DNA of 64,000 nt from Entomortierella parvispora (GCA_963573315.1 OY752148.1:797263-861262), one strand, 5' to 3'. Positions 10,410 to 22,920 are shown, numbered from the stretch's first letter. Numbers and translations: made by a program. The notes: generated from the sequence alone by a model not told the origin.

Positions 10410-11938
10410 ATGCCACGCCTCGAACAACTCGCCGTGCTGCAAGGTGCGTCCTTGGTCCATAGTCCATCACTTTCCGACCAATGTCGTGCTCATCTGACCC
10501 AACACTCTTTCACTCCTTCCCCCCAATGCATCCACAGGCCACGAAGACCGCGTTTGGTGCGCTAGCTGGCATCCTACAAAGCCCATCCTCGCCACATGTA
10601 GTGGTGACAAGACTGTTCGAATCTGGCAAGCGACTAATGCCAGCGACCCAACACAATGGCAATGCATCAATGTTCTCGAGGGAGGCCACAAGAGAACCAT
10701 CCGCTCTGTAGCCTGGTCGCCTGACGGTCGTCAACTCGCCACAGGATCATTCGACGCCACGACTGGAATCTGGGAACGGGACGAGGAAGAGAGTGGAGGT
10801 ATGATTCCTGACACGAACGCTTTTTTTTCCCGAAAAGAACAAAAAAAAATGGCCTGGAGTGGTCCCCATGCATACAATGTTTGTGCTCTTGAATTTGTAA
10901 TACGCCCCCCTTCCGGGTGCAGAAAGAAGAGTCAACGGATCAGATCGGGAGCAAAAGACGAATCCTAAATGCGGCCAAAAAGATATTCATTCACTGGACA
11001 TGGAACCGTTGGGACTCATCTCATCTTTACTACTCTCTCTTGTTAGACTACGAGTGCGTGGCGACGTTGGAGGGACACGAGAACGAGACAAAATCAATAG
11101 CCTGGTCCAAGAGTGGCGCCTTGTTGGCAACCTGTTCGCGTGACAAAAGTGTCTGGATCTGGGAGGTGGAAGAGGATAATGACTTTGAGTGTCTGAGTGT
11201 CTTGCAGGAGCATACACAGGATGTCAAGATGGTTGCTTGGCACCCTAACGAAGAGGTAAGCCGCCATAGACCAGAAAAAGGACGTTGCACTGTGCTTCAT
11301 TGTGGATTGTTCCACTTACGGTCTACCACCTCTTTTTCTACATTTAGCTGCTTGCCTCTGCCAGTTATGACGACACTATCAAGATCTGGAGAGACGATGA
11401 TGACGATTGGTACTGCGCGGATACACTTCAGGGACACGAGTCGACTGTTTGGGCGATCGACTTTGATCCTTCAGGCAACCACTTGGTGTCTGCCAGCGCA
11501 GATCAGACTTTGAAAATCTGGAGACGGTATGCACCTGGAAACGCTGCAGGAATCATGACTCCCCGCCGAGGGGAGGCAGTGTGGAAGTGTGTGGCCACTG
11601 TCAAGGATCAGCACGACCGTTGTATTTACTCTGTTTCGTGGTCCAAGGTTCATGGAATGATTGCGTCCTCTGGAGCAGACAACACAATCCGCCTCTTTTC
11701 AGTTCAGGAGGTGGACGAGTCGGCAGAAATTGAAGGAAAGCTGACATCAGAGCAAATCAAGGCCACAAACGAGCCCGGAGTACAATTGCAGGCTGTTAAA
11801 GTGGCAGAGGTCTCTAGCGCACATGGAACCAGTGATATCAACTCTGTCGCCTGGTACCCCAATGAAGATCACGCAGATTGGTTGGCGTCAGGAGGAGATG
11901 ATGGTTCTGTCCGGATCTGGAGAATTGTCAGAGATTAA
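10410..11938 (+). CDS. CIA1: Cytosolic Fe-S assembly WD40 protein Cia1/Ciao1
   Basis: Four exons (10410-10443, 10538-10798, 11047-11255, 11348-11938) give 364 residues. The first Met is followed by [15 protein letters not shown], the usual start of the first WD repeat. Seven WD40 blades can be traced, each with a GH near its start and a WD/WIW-type end. [16 protein letters not shown] and [11 protein letters not shown] closely match the second blade of Ciao1 proteins. In the cytosol Cia1 joins Met18 and Cia2 to deliver 4Fe-4S clusters to nuclear and cytosolic apoproteins. Intron 2 (248 nt) is longer than the other two (92-94 nt). The gene is convergent with the first monooxygenase. The identification is strong because the blade sequences are diagnostic. 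Confidence 0.92.
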
Positions 11939-12924
11939 GCACTCGACTTGCATTAAAAAAAAGAAAAAACAGAGACAAAACAAAACAAACCAAAAAACAA
12001 AAAAATCATATCATATCCCTAGACCGACAGCGCTTGCATATCTAGAGTCAAGGACGATAATTGTAATAAATTATAGCCAGGCGCACCAAAATTGATTGAC
12101 AGGACTTTGGCCGGATTCAACACTGGAGTTTGTGAAGAGGGTCCCATGCAAAATGGTGCAATTCTTCGCGTGATGTTCTGAGACTTGACAGTCCAACTTT
12201 GAGTCTCTAACGATCCATCAACGAGAGGCATGCAACAAGGACGCGTTTCTGCCACGATGCCCCCTAGGTTTGACAATCTATCCCAAGGCCGGCAATTCTT
12301 CTTCTGGACGGAAGAATACATAGCCGAGTTCGATTGATTTTAGAAGTGGGAGAAGAAATGAAATGCATGGAAGTGAGGGGCTCTCCGCTATAACATTGCG
12401 ATGCACGAGGACTTTCAATATGCCATGTGTCCAGGTACAGTACATACTGGTTCGGGTGGGCTGACTCTATTTTTTTTTTTTTTTTTACTTTGCTCTCATT
12501 CGGGATCCCAATCCATTTGTACCGGATACATATCGGGAGAAAAGAATTAACAGGTGTGGCATAAAAGTTTTGCTTGTTTTGAGGGGATTGTTATTGAGGC
12601 ATGGTTGTAAAAAGTCATGACAATCATTAAAAAGTTCACCTCCACTGTTTGAAATGAGAACACCGGAGTGTGGATGAGAGGAGAATAGGTGGGGAGAATT
12701 ATATAAAAGAATATTAAACTACATGATGGTTGCATTTGTCAAAAAGATGATCAACTGAAAGGCAGTAGCAAGAGAGCGATGACGATAATAATAGGCAAGA
12801 GGAGAGGAAGAAAAAAGACTTTCAGGCAGAAGATCAAAGGGAAATGAAGAGGCAAGTTGAAAGAGAACAGGAAAAAAAGGGAACAAACAGCAAATGGACA
12901 TGGGGAAAGGAGAGATAATTCTTC
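11939..12924. other. Intergenic between convergent genes
   Basis: AT-rich 3' flank of the CIA1 gene and of the minus-strand monooxygenase, with A- and T-runs (for example at 12472-12486). A 100-residue minus-strand frame at 12019-12321 starts with ATG but shows no motif. I do not call it. Confidence 0.4.
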
Positions 12925-14867
12925 TTAAATTGCTGTTGCGGACGAGGAAGAGGATGCTTGTAACTTGGAAAGGGCGGCGTACTTTTTGGAGGGTCGCTGA
13001 GGTGTCGATTGAACGGTGCCTTTGGACTCGATTCTGGGCAAGAACGTGACCTGAGGACGGTATTGGCAGATGTATTCCAAGGATCTTTCCTTGAAGTACT
13101 TGGGAACCATCTTCATAAGAAGGAAACGGCCAGCTGTGTCCAACCAGGTCTAATAGGCGCAAATCGGGGGAAGATGTTGATGATTAGAGGTGTTTAGTAC
13201 ACCAGATTAGTTGAGTAAATATGGAACCCTTTTACCTTTCCGGCCAAGATTGTGGCACTTTGCTGCCTAGGAGTAAGATCCCTCTCGTCGGTGGGGAAAC
13301 GCTCGGCATAGAACTCTTCAAAAGCACGGGTGACATTCTTCTGATTGGCATTGGGCATCTCATACAGGGCATTGGACAAGATGATGGTGTCCAAAATCGC
13401 ATTGAGGGCGCCAAAGTTGGGGAGAGCCTTTTGAGCAGAAAAAACAAAGGATCGATGTCATGCAGTGTTAGTTAGTGTGCAGGCCTGCATTTGCTCAGAG
13501 TTGCACATGTCAGCGAATCTTACTCGGTGGGCAGCTATTGGAAAAAATAAGTGCATAGAAAGATAAAAGTTGTCAGGATTCGTCCTTTGTGTGAAAGAAG
13601 GGACAATACATGGAATCATGAGCCAACATAAAACCAAAAAAAAAGACGTTACCATCGCCAATGAGCACGGTTCTCTTGTGGTACCAGCTCTCGGGAACGT
13701 TCTCTTCAAGTACGACCTTGGAGAGACGCTCCTTGGGTGTGGCATCAATCATTTGTCCGAGATTGCCCATGATAGCCAATTCATATTTTCGATATTCGGG
13801 GTTGATGCTTTCCTTAGGGAAGGCCAGGTAATCCGAGTTCTTCCAAGCATCAATCTCTTTTGGAGTCAACGAGTTGCTCTGGTAGTCAAACCTCCAGCAG
13901 ACCCTGTTGTCAGTGGCCGTGAAGTATCTCCAGGTCTCGCCGCGACCTTCGCCAATGATGGTATCTGAGTGTGATTCCTCCTCGCCCAAACCCTCATAGT
14001 TAGCAGGGTCCAAATTCTCAGCAACGCCGAGGTAACTCATGATGTGAATCTGAGGATCATCCACTTTGATTTTGGGCGTCAATCCGTCCTTCTCCATCTC
14101 CTTGTACATGGCCTTACGGACGTCACTGTAAGACCCATCTGCACCGATGAGAAGATCGCCTGTGTAGGTGGACTGGTCCTCGCAGGTGATCGTGACACTC
14201 TCAAGGTCCTGTTGCAGCGAAACGATCTTTTTACCCATGTGGATTTTCTCCTTGGGGATATGTGACAGGAGCAAAGCATGAAACTCAGGACGTGATGTTA
14301 CCAAGGTATCGTAGCCAGTTCTATGAAAAAGGGTATGACCAGTCAGTTTGATGCAACATGCAGTTGTTGTGTAAGAGGAGGGTCAAAAATGGTTCCATTG
14401 CTGACAGAGCCAAGCATCTGTCGTGCATGGTGCCACAAAACACGTTGTCGCTGAGACAAGATGACCCAGTTGAACATTGGGCACAAAGGAACGCCCTTGG
14501 CAAGTCCAAAGAAAGAAAAAGAGAGAAAATTAAAATAGAGAGCACAGAATTGAAAAGAAACTTACCCCATTTTGTTCTCTCTGAGGCGAATCTCACGAAT
14601 AACTTCCATGTCCTGCTTGAAGATCGTATTGATTTCGACTGTAGTTGAAATCTTTTTAAGGTCCTCGAGCATTCCGAGTTGATCCACGGCGGCCATGACA
14701 TTGTAGCTTAGACCGCAAGCAGCACCGAGGGGAAGAAATTCTGAACTGCTTTCGTAGATCTGGTATTCAAGGCCGGCCTTCTCAAGTAAGATACCCATGA
14801 AGAGACCTCCGATGCCGCCACCAGCGATAAGGATCTTTGGCGCGTTTGGTGATGTAGGTGCGGACAT
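12925..14867 (-). CDS. FAD-dependent monooxygenase (PF01494 type), paralog A
   Basis: Five exons on the minus strand (14867-14566, 14320-13653, 13534-13524, 13427-13236, 13149-12925) give 465 residues. The Rossmann motif ILIAGGGIGG begins at residue 12, the DG motif reads LIGADGSYSDVR, and the second FAD motif reads VLIGDAAHRALPNFG. These are the three signatures of the salicylate hydroxylase/UbiH/urate hydroxylase flavoproteins, which use NAD(P)H and O2 to hydroxylate small substrates. The substrate cannot be told from sequence. Exon 3 is only 11 nt and supplies the A-A-H-R of the GD motif; without it the frame breaks. The C-terminus is Ser-rich. No signal peptide is seen, so the protein is probably cytosolic. 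It is transcribed away from a related gene at 17.2 kb that uses the same micro-exon. Confidence 0.9.
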
Positions 14868-17188
14868 GGTTATGGTGAGAGGAGGATGGGGGGGGACACG
14901 GCGCTGGCGGAGTAGGTAGGAGAGAAGAGAGTCTAGTTGCACGAGTTGCGGTTGAATGGAATCAGATGGTGAATGGGGGGAGGAAATGAGGAGAGGAAAA
15001 GGAAAGAAGAAGGGAATGGGAGGATGAGGCGCGGGCACGGAACGAAGGATGGGCAAAGGTCGAATGGAGCAGCGATGGGTCCAGCGAAAAGAGAGTTTGT
15101 GGATCCACAGCGTGCAGGTGGTGTTCCGTCCGTCTTTTTTCTCGATGATCGCATTTTAAGGTCCCAATGCAGCAATGCAGCGGAAATGAGGTCCTTTCGC
15201 GTCGCAAACCGGTTGTCCCTGGGTCTGTGTTCCCTTCCGCGCCGACCCTGCTTCCTTGTGCTTCCTGCATGGCCCCGATGGCGCGGCGATCGGCTCCTTG
15301 TATTTTTTCATTATAATTCATTTTCATGTCTGTTGACCATTCTTGTCACTTGCCTGCCCATCCCTCTGCGTTCGCTCAGCCAAGTCTTGCTGCGACCTCC
15401 TGCTGGAGGATCAACTCGCCATGATTCATTTCTATGCCGCCAGAGGAGTGGTTTCCCCATTCTGCAAGGATGGCTCTCAAAGCCTCCCAGGTCCTTCTTC
15501 CACCTTTCCCCCTCGCATAAAAATTAAAATGAGAGCTATTATTAACGCCCGTCAGCGATCGAAACTGGTTCTGGAGGTGTTGTAATCCTCTTCTTCTACT
15601 GCAAGATCAGCTGCTCGATCGAGGTTGCTCTTGTTTCTCGTGGTGCTACGCCTTTCCACCTTCGCGGCTCTTTCTTCCCCAACCTGCAGCTCTCCCTCAT
15701 TATTATTATTCTTTTGGATCCAAGACTCTGCCACATGGTCTTGTCCTTCTTGTGCAGCCTTCTTGTTTTCCCGTCCCATCTCCTTTCAACATTGTCGTCC
15801 AACTGGTTCATCATCCTGGTGAGTCGAGTTTCTTCAGCATGGAAAGAAACAGCCAACAAAACTCTTGAGCACAACCTTTGCGGTCTTACCTCCTTTGGCA
15901 AGTGTCTTCCTCCTATGCGAGCGATCAGACTAGATGGCATCTTGTTGTCTTCGTTCCAAAAGATTGCGGGTGCTGTGGTACACAAAAAACAGAGTTCCCT
16001 GGAGATGTGTTCTAACCATGACCATTTGCTTTCTTGACCTTTGTTTCCTTGTTTGTTAGGCTGACCATGTTGCGCTCTCACATCTCTTTTATTTCTCCGC
16101 AGGAAACACGTCGCACAAATTAGATGGAGGTGAAAGGAAGACTGCGGGATGTGCAGCAAACGTCGAGATATAGAGCCAACGATACCAAAGTAGAGGACCC
16201 AGCGAGTCAATGATGAACAAAGAGGGAGGGAACGAAGAAGTTGCACAGGTTCTCTGCTCGTGTCAGGCTTGGGCCACCACGGTCGTAAATCCTTACCGGC
16301 TGGAGCTTCAATGATGAGAATGGCACGAACCTTTCGTAACTTGGTTAAGAGAAGATATTATTATAATATACACCATGAATTGTTTGGCTACCGGTAAAAG
16401 CAGAATTCCTACAGTAGTCTCAGCAATCCTATTTCTTGCTGGTACGTGTTGTCTCTGCCATTCGCCCAGCGTTCGAACGACCTGTCGATCTTTCTACAAC
16501 ACCGACATTGAGGACAGGACTAACCATCCGCGCAACCCAGAGAGAGTGAGCAGGAGAAAAAAATGGAGCAATTTGGGCGAACACAGAGTTCGGACTACGG
16601 AAGCACGTTTCCACGACGAGACGCTGCTGCTGCTCCTTCCCCACCCCAAGAAAAAGTGTGTCCTATCGCCATTGAGGCCATCTTGAAAAAAAAGCTCAGG
16701 TTACACACCCTTGAGGTGAGGCGACGATGCAATTCTGCTGGAAACGTTTGCTGTGGACGGCGGGTGTGCAGGAGTGCAGGCAAAAATCGAAGGCACCACG
16801 CTTGCCAACCGATGCTGCGAGTTGTCTCGACGATGCAATGGCTGCTCTCAATGCTATTTTACCCATCCGTCATTGACCCATCAATTCATTGTTCGCCTCA
16901 TTAGATTCCTCATCTGCACACAGTTCGCAGCCATTTCTTCAACCTAGACAACTAGCCTCTCCTCTCATTCCTCGCCTGTCCGTTTCTGCACCCTTTTGTC
17001 GTCTTGCTCCCCCTCTCCCAGTTTCCACGTAGCCATCTGCCCCACCACGCCATTATTCTGCCAAAGATTCTCACAGTCGCTCTCGTTTTTATTTTCATTT
17101 TTTGGACTTGTAGTTGAACTTTCTCTCCTCGACCCAACAATTGTTTCCGATTCTTTTTATTTTCGCACTAGTCTCAAGATATTGTTAA
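14868..17188. other. Intergenic between divergent monooxygenase genes
   Basis: A 2.3-kb spacer holds both promoters. CT-rich tracts lie next to each start (minus-strand reading of about 14880-15060, and + strand about 16940-17170). The longest frame (15596-16246, minus) has a composition typical of a chance frame, and I find no gene. Shared upstream control of the two paralogs is possible but unproven. Confidence 0.45.
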
Positions 17189-19589
17189 ATGATGAGCGAC
17201 AAACCAACGGTGTTGATCGTGGGAGCGGGCTTGGGGGGCCTCACCATGGCGATCCTACTTGAGCGCGCAGGGTTTGAGTACAAGATCTTTGAACAGAGTG
17301 AAGAATTTCGGCCGTATGGGTCTGCAGTAGGACTTGGGTTCAATATCATGCCATTGATGGAGCAATTGGGCCTGTTGGAGGAAATCAGGGCCATTTCCAA
17401 GATCATCGAGGTGACCTCTATTTGGAAGGAGTCCATGGACCTGATCAAAAGTGTTCGACTCAAGGACAATCGAACGCTGTAGAGTATCATTTCTTATGTT
17501 CACAGTGTTTTGTTGTCGTGGCAGTTGAACACAAGCATAAACGCTCTTTCTGGCCATACTGACTCTAACTTGTTTTCTTTGGACTTTGTTTCTTTGTTTA
17601 GCACGGGATATGATTCTTTGATCATGTCAAGGTTCGATCTACACTCAATCCTGCTTTCTCGTGTTCCCAAGGATAGGATCTTCATGAACCATAAGATCGA
17701 GTCCATCCTTCAAAACAAGCACAGGGTCACTATCCGATGCACCAATAACACATTCCATCAAGCGGATGTACTGGTGGGCGCAGGTAACGAAAGGCAGGAC
17801 TTGACCGAGGCATGTTGAAAAAAAAAGGAGGCGGTGGACAATCATTCACCCATTCTTTTTGTTTTTTTTAATAACAGATGGTGCCTACAGTGTTGTAAGA
17901 CAGAGCCTTTATGACAGGTTGATCATGACGGGGAAGCTACCAGAGGAAGACTTGTCCATGCTCAAGATCTCCCACATCACATACCTTGGCACAACTCGGC
18001 CTTTGGATCCAGAGAACTTTACGGGACTGGACGAACCAGTGTCTCATTGCGATACTATCCTTGGCACGAATCGAGCAGCAACTGTAATGTTCAGTCCTTG
18101 CTTATTTTTTATTTTTTATTTTTATTTTTATTTTTTTTTGTTGCGTGTTATATCCGCTTCTAACCAACATGATGTATGAAACGTGCGCGTTTGTCTTGAT
18201 CGTGATAGTGGAGGTATTTCACAGTAGCAGACAACAGGGTCGGCTGGAGGATAGATGCACAGGTCACGGATGATGACATGGTGGATCCCTATTGCGACAC
18301 TTCCCGAAATTCAGAGTATGGACCAGACATGGAGTTTGAGGTGCCGCAAGCATGGCGAGCTTTCAAGCTTCCAATTCAAGGAACCATGGGTGATTTGATT
18401 GACGCCACTCCAGCTGAACATCGGACAAAGGCAACGATAGAGGAAAAGGTGTTTGAGACGTGGCATAGTGGACGGACGGTACTCATTGGCGACGGTAATT
18501 GAGACGGCTGCCAGCATTTGATCTTGTGCTATGATGTTCTCGTCAGGTTCTGGTGCCAGAAAATTGACTATCTCTTTTTTTTTATTACTTTTTACTTTTT
18601 GATGCATGGCAACTTCATCCACACATGGATCTCCTCTGCCCAGCTTGTCACAGGGTAAAATATTATGCTCATTCTCAACACTGTAGGCGGAAGTAATGCC
18701 ATAAGCACTAACACGCATTTTCTCCATCCATTAGATGCTTCCCAACTTTGGACGCAGTGGTCTAAATGCCATGCTGGATGCTGTCGTTCTTGCTAACGCC
18801 CTCTACGAGATCAATCCTCCTAATGCCACATTTTCGTCGCCCGCCTCCCCGATATCTCCAACATCCACCATTCCACTGCATTCTTCCTCGTCCTCCTTTT
18901 CATCTTCGACTACCACCTCATCTTCCTCCAGACGACCGTCAACCTCTACAACAACGACCACGACCACTTCAAGTACCAACATCAATAACACGATCATAGG
19001 CGGCATTGGGTCTCCAACTCTTTTTTCTAACTTGCAAGGTCAAAAACAGATCAAAGCGGCGTTCGAGACCTATTACAAGGAACGTTACCCTATCATGATG
19101 TCGGAATTGGCCGCCAGTCAACAGATGTTTCGGGTCATGGCCGGTCAATGCAAAAGCGAATCTCTGAAACGAAACGTGATGCTCAAGGTCATGCCGAAAT
19201 GGCTCTCCAACAAGACAGAGTTCAAGGCTTCGTATCGACCTCAAGCCGCGTTCTTGGAAAGACTTGAAAACAAGGGTACACTACCCGTGCAAGAACAGAA
19301 ACTGTCCAAGAAGTATCTGGCAATGAAGTTTCAGTTGCGGACCCTGAGGAATCATCGGGCGAGGGCGGCCAGTTTGGCGAGACATAGTACGGCGGGAGGA
19401 GAGAGCCTGGCCGGGCGCTCGAGTGAGAACTTGGACACGATAAAGGCGACGAGGACCAGGACTCGATCCACAACAAGATCTTCGATGGGCGACGAGCTAC
19501 CTAGGGGAGGCATCGCGCCTGGATCTAGTCTGGATTTATTCCAAAGGTCACTAGAACATGTTTTCACAAAAGGGACGAAAGAGTATTAA
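17189..19589 (+). CDS. FAD-dependent monooxygenase (PF01494 type), paralog B
   Basis: Six exons (17189-17478, 17602-17783, 17878-18083, 18209-18494, 18644-18654, 18735-19589) give 609 residues. A second ATG directly follows the first, so the start could be 17192. Motifs match paralog A: VLIVGAGLGG, VGADGAYSVVR and VLIGDACHRMLPNFG. Other shared blocks include TGYDSL, WRYFTVADNRVGWR and MGDLIDATP. Exon 5 is 11 nt, exactly as in paralog A, and encodes the A-C-H-R of the GD motif. Two introns (at the GA|DG junction and before WRYF) are absent from A, while A has one in its C-terminal part that is absent here. A Ser/Thr-rich insert of about 60 residues interrupts the region after LANALYE, and a basic Ser/Arg-rich tail follows the conserved end. 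The substrate is unknown. Confidence 0.88.
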
Positions 19590-19828
19590 GGCGGACACAG
19601 CGGGTCTGAGGAGAGAACAAAATGAAAAGAAAAAAGAGCAAAAAAAAAAAAAAAAAAAGAATTGAAGGAGAAAGTATGTGCTTGGAGGCTTGAGGGAGAC
19701 GCTGGAATCGTTTTCTCTGAGAACTCCAAGTGATTAAACTAATCTTCTGGCAAAATCATAAAAAACACAAGACTCTAAAGAACATGATTAGAATGCAATT
19801 GTTTATATTGAATGGATATGAGTGCATG

Positions 19829-20832
19829 CTATTGCTGCTCCTTCTTTGCGCTTTCAGATGCCTTGCGCTTCAATTGCTCGATGCGATCAGACATTCCTCC
19901 AGTAGATGACCCCTTGGGTGTAGTCTCTGTAGCCGACGGTTCTGATCCAGGCACCGTCGATACTTTTGCTGTTGAAGGTGTAGAGGGTGCTAAATGCTGG
20001 TTCTGTTGCACTTCTGCCATAATAGTCCTCAGGGGTTCTTCCTCAGTGAGCTCTGCATGGAGATAGAATCGCTTCTTGAACTGGTTGCCATCGGACAAGA
20101 TCCGACCGCGGCCATCTCTGACTGTGGATCGCTGTCCATCCCGGATCCGAATGGAAGAAAAGGGTGCAGAACTGGGTTCCAGATCCGAGACTTTTACGGT
20201 CGTGATCCTTTTGCCTCCCAAGAATGATAGTGTCTCGAAGGAGACGGGTGTCGAGCGGTTGACAATTGCAATGTTGTTGCTATCCATGGGCAAGGTGTTG
20301 GGGATGGTGACTTTGCGAACATATGACCCTAGACACCATTGAACCAAAGCCGTCGAAGATCCACTTGTGAATACAGCTATTCCAATCGGGAGAGAAACGA
20401 AAAAACAATGTTAGGCGCTTTAGAAAACCAAACGGTTCCCTAAGATGTTTTTGTTCAAACCAACTTGCCAGCAGCAGCAAGGCCTCCGCGAGCGCTGGTG
20501 GAGAGGCCTGCATCCAAAAGAAAAATGAAGGGACAAAGGGCAACGGTGGCACCCAGGGATGAGATTGAAAAGAGCTTGAGACGTTTTGCGGTCTGCGAGA
20601 AGGGACCCTCGTAGATGGACAACTGACTTTCCGTGTGGTGGGGTGAAGGGGGCGAGGCGGGAGGATTCGAAGGTGGCCCTGTGTGCTTGGTCCTGGACGA
20701 AGAAACTTGAAGGGGAGAAGCAACAACGGGCAGCCGTCCATAGTGGGCACGGAAAACGCCACGGATGGCCGGGGTCGAGGAAGAGATGAGACCGATGCGG
20801 CGAGTGGAGCAGGCTGCAGTGGTGATCAGCAT
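19829..20832 (-). CDS. TMEM70/TMEM186-like mitochondrial protein
   Basis: Two exons on the minus strand. Exon 1 starts at ATG 20830-20832 and runs to about 20461-20465. Exon 2 runs from about 20363-20376 to TAG at 19829-19831. The first 50 residues are basic and Ser/Thr-rich, like a mitochondrial presequence. Then come IYEGPFSQTAKRLKLFSIS and a first membrane segment, and after the junction STALVQWCLGSYVRKV. This two-TM hairpin pattern is typical of TMEM70-type inner-membrane proteins, which help assemble ATP synthase and complex I. The best-looking acceptor (after AATAG, near 20377) does not keep frame with either available donor. A donor at 20464 with an acceptor at 20364 does, giving 300 residues, so the exact junction needs transcript evidence. 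The C-terminal 60 residues are T/P/S-rich, then charged. Confidence 0.72.
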
Positions 20833-21344
20833 GGTAGAGACGGGCGAAAGAGGACAAAAAGGAAGAGAGAATGCATGCATGCACGCAAGCATGAATGCAT
20901 CCTGATCGTCGATCAGATCAAAAAAAGAAATCGGAGTGACTGCCTTTTGCGGGTGAGTTCAGGTCAGTTTTGCTGGCGGCCGTTGGTCGTTGGAGAGCCA
21001 GGGAGAGGGAGAGGATGACATCTGATGGAAGATGAAGAAGGCGGAGGATGGAGGATGGACAGTGGGAAGGTAGAAGGATGGATGGATGGATGGATGGATG
21101 GTTGCAACAAGGGGCAACAGGTGGCTGCAGTACTTCGGTCGTGTCAAGGCAAAGAGGAAGGAAGGAACGACAGAGATGGGCTTTGTGGCCGTGTCGTTTC
21201 TGACACGGCGCGGGTGACGTCAAAAAGGTCCTGCAGACATGTGTTCATTTGTTCATTTGTTCGTTCATTCATCTCCCTCTTCAAAGGTCTCCTTCACCCC
21301 CCATCACTCCATCACTCCCCATACACACACACACACACACAGCC
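20833..21344. promoter_or_regulatory. Divergent promoter region with (GGAT)n
   Basis: A 512-bp spacer between the TMEM70-like gene (-) and ARPC2 (+). It holds a GGAT tetranucleotide repeat at about 21075-21102, a run of GTTCATTT-type repeats near 21240-21270, and an (AC)n tract ending just before the ARPC2 start. No gene. Confidence 0.5.
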
Positions 21345-22643
21345 ATGATCATTCTCGAGTACAGCAACCGCATCATCGAGGACACGCTCCAGGCGCGCTT
21401 CAACCCGTAAATGACCATCTCCGCCCCCCTTTTTTTTCCTGGACTTCTTCTTCCTCTTGCCTCAAAGAACCAGAGGCAGACAAGGACAAGACAACAATGC
21501 ATCCAATGCAAGGGCTAAAAACAACTCGCAGTGACTAACAACATCTTGACTGTCTTAACTTGTTCCATCGGTAGTGAGAACAGGCCAAAGCCCATCGAAA
21601 TGTCCTTTGTCGACTTTGATGGCGTCTCATACCATCTCTCGACTCTTGAAGGCCAGGATACCAAGCTGCTCTTGTCTATTCGCTGGAAGTGCTGGCCAGA
21701 GCTCGTTAGCTATGGTGCCAACAATGTCCTCCAGCGTGAATATGGTCCTTGGATCGTTTCTCCCGAGTCTGGCTATGACTTTTCACTTCAGTTTGACATC
21801 GAGAACCTGGGAGCGGATCCAGGTACGATTACACGGGTCAACACTTTTGCAAACGAGCGGGTTTAAGGGAAGCGATTTTAACATGGATGCTCTCTTGGAT
21901 GATCTTGTCGACTCATCACATCATATGTGTTTTCTCCTGTAGAGGAACTCATCAAGAAGGTTGGACTCTTGAAGCGCAATGCCATGGCTGCTCCTTATGA
22001 ACGCGCTTTTGATGCTCAGGCTTTGGCCGAGAAGGAGGAGAACTGGGATCCCTCGTCCTCGCAATTGATGGCTGTACACTACCGTGAGGGCGAGGCCGTT
22101 TACATTCAGCACCAGCAGGATCGCGTCACCGTTATCTTTTCAACTTTGTTCAAGGAGGAGACTGATCGCATCTTTGCCAAGGTCTTCTTCCATGAGTTTG
22201 CTGAGGTTAGAAAGAAGTCAATCTTCAGCCACTGCCCTCAGGTTTTGTACTCGAACCGGGAGCCACCACTGGAGATTCGCTACGTACCTGGTCTTTTGGA
22301 CTCGGAGAGTCAAGGATATGTCACCTTTGGTAAGAGAAAGGCAACCTGGAAGGTCTACTCTGCCTTGAATGTTGTTGGTCAAGTACACTGACAATTTCTT
22401 TTGCATCGACTAGTCCTCTTCCCCCGCAATTATATTCCTGGAGCAGTTCGTGAGGAAACGATTTCACGTATTCAGATTTACAGAGACTACTTGCACTACC
22501 ACCTTAAATGCTCCAAGGCCTACATGCACTCGCGTATGCGTGCCCGTGTCTCCGAGTTTTTGAAGGTCCTGAACCGTGCCAAGCCCGAGGACAACTCTGG
22601 GGAGAAGAAGCTGGCCAGTGGAAGAACCTTCCGCCGATCATAG
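21345..22643 (+). CDS. ARC35: Arp2/3 complex subunit 2 (p34-Arc/Arc35)
   Basis: Four exons (21345-21406, 21575-21822, 21943-22329, 22414-22643) give 308 residues, the normal length for ARPC2. The N-terminus [15 protein letters not shown], the block [12 protein letters not shown], the segment [12 protein letters not shown] and the C-terminal [20 protein letters not shown] all match the family. ARPC2 and ARPC4 form the backbone of the Arp2/3 complex, which contacts the mother actin filament and nucleates branches at cortical patches and endocytic sites. The short first exon (20 codons) holds only the first strand. An AATAAA signal lies about 180 nt past the stop. The gene is convergent with the cyclophilin gene, only 277 bp away. 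Confidence 0.95.
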
Positions 22644-22920
22644 GGGATGAATATGAATGCATGGAGGAACCGACCCTGACAGACCCATGGAGGATGTTTA
22701 CCCAAATTGGACAAACGCTACGTCGATGACCACCACCACCACCGCGAACTACAGCAACAGCAACAGCAACATTATTAGTACACGTGGTGAGAAAAAAGTT
22801 TTACATACCCAATCTGGCGCAAACAATAAAACACTCGAAATCTGCGGAATGCATAGCTTGGAGATGAATTTGGAAGACATTCATTTTTATATTTTCTTTG
22901 TTTGCTCATTCACAAACTGT

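Noticed and set aside
15596-16246. 216-residue minus-strand frame between the monooxygenases
   Set aside because: The composition has no domain, membrane or repeat logic, the codons look random, and it overlaps promoter-type sequence.
18735-19589. Separate 284-residue gene starting at 18735
   Set aside because: Its start LPNFG continues the GD motif of paralog B. The 11-nt micro-exon joins it in frame, so it is the last exon.
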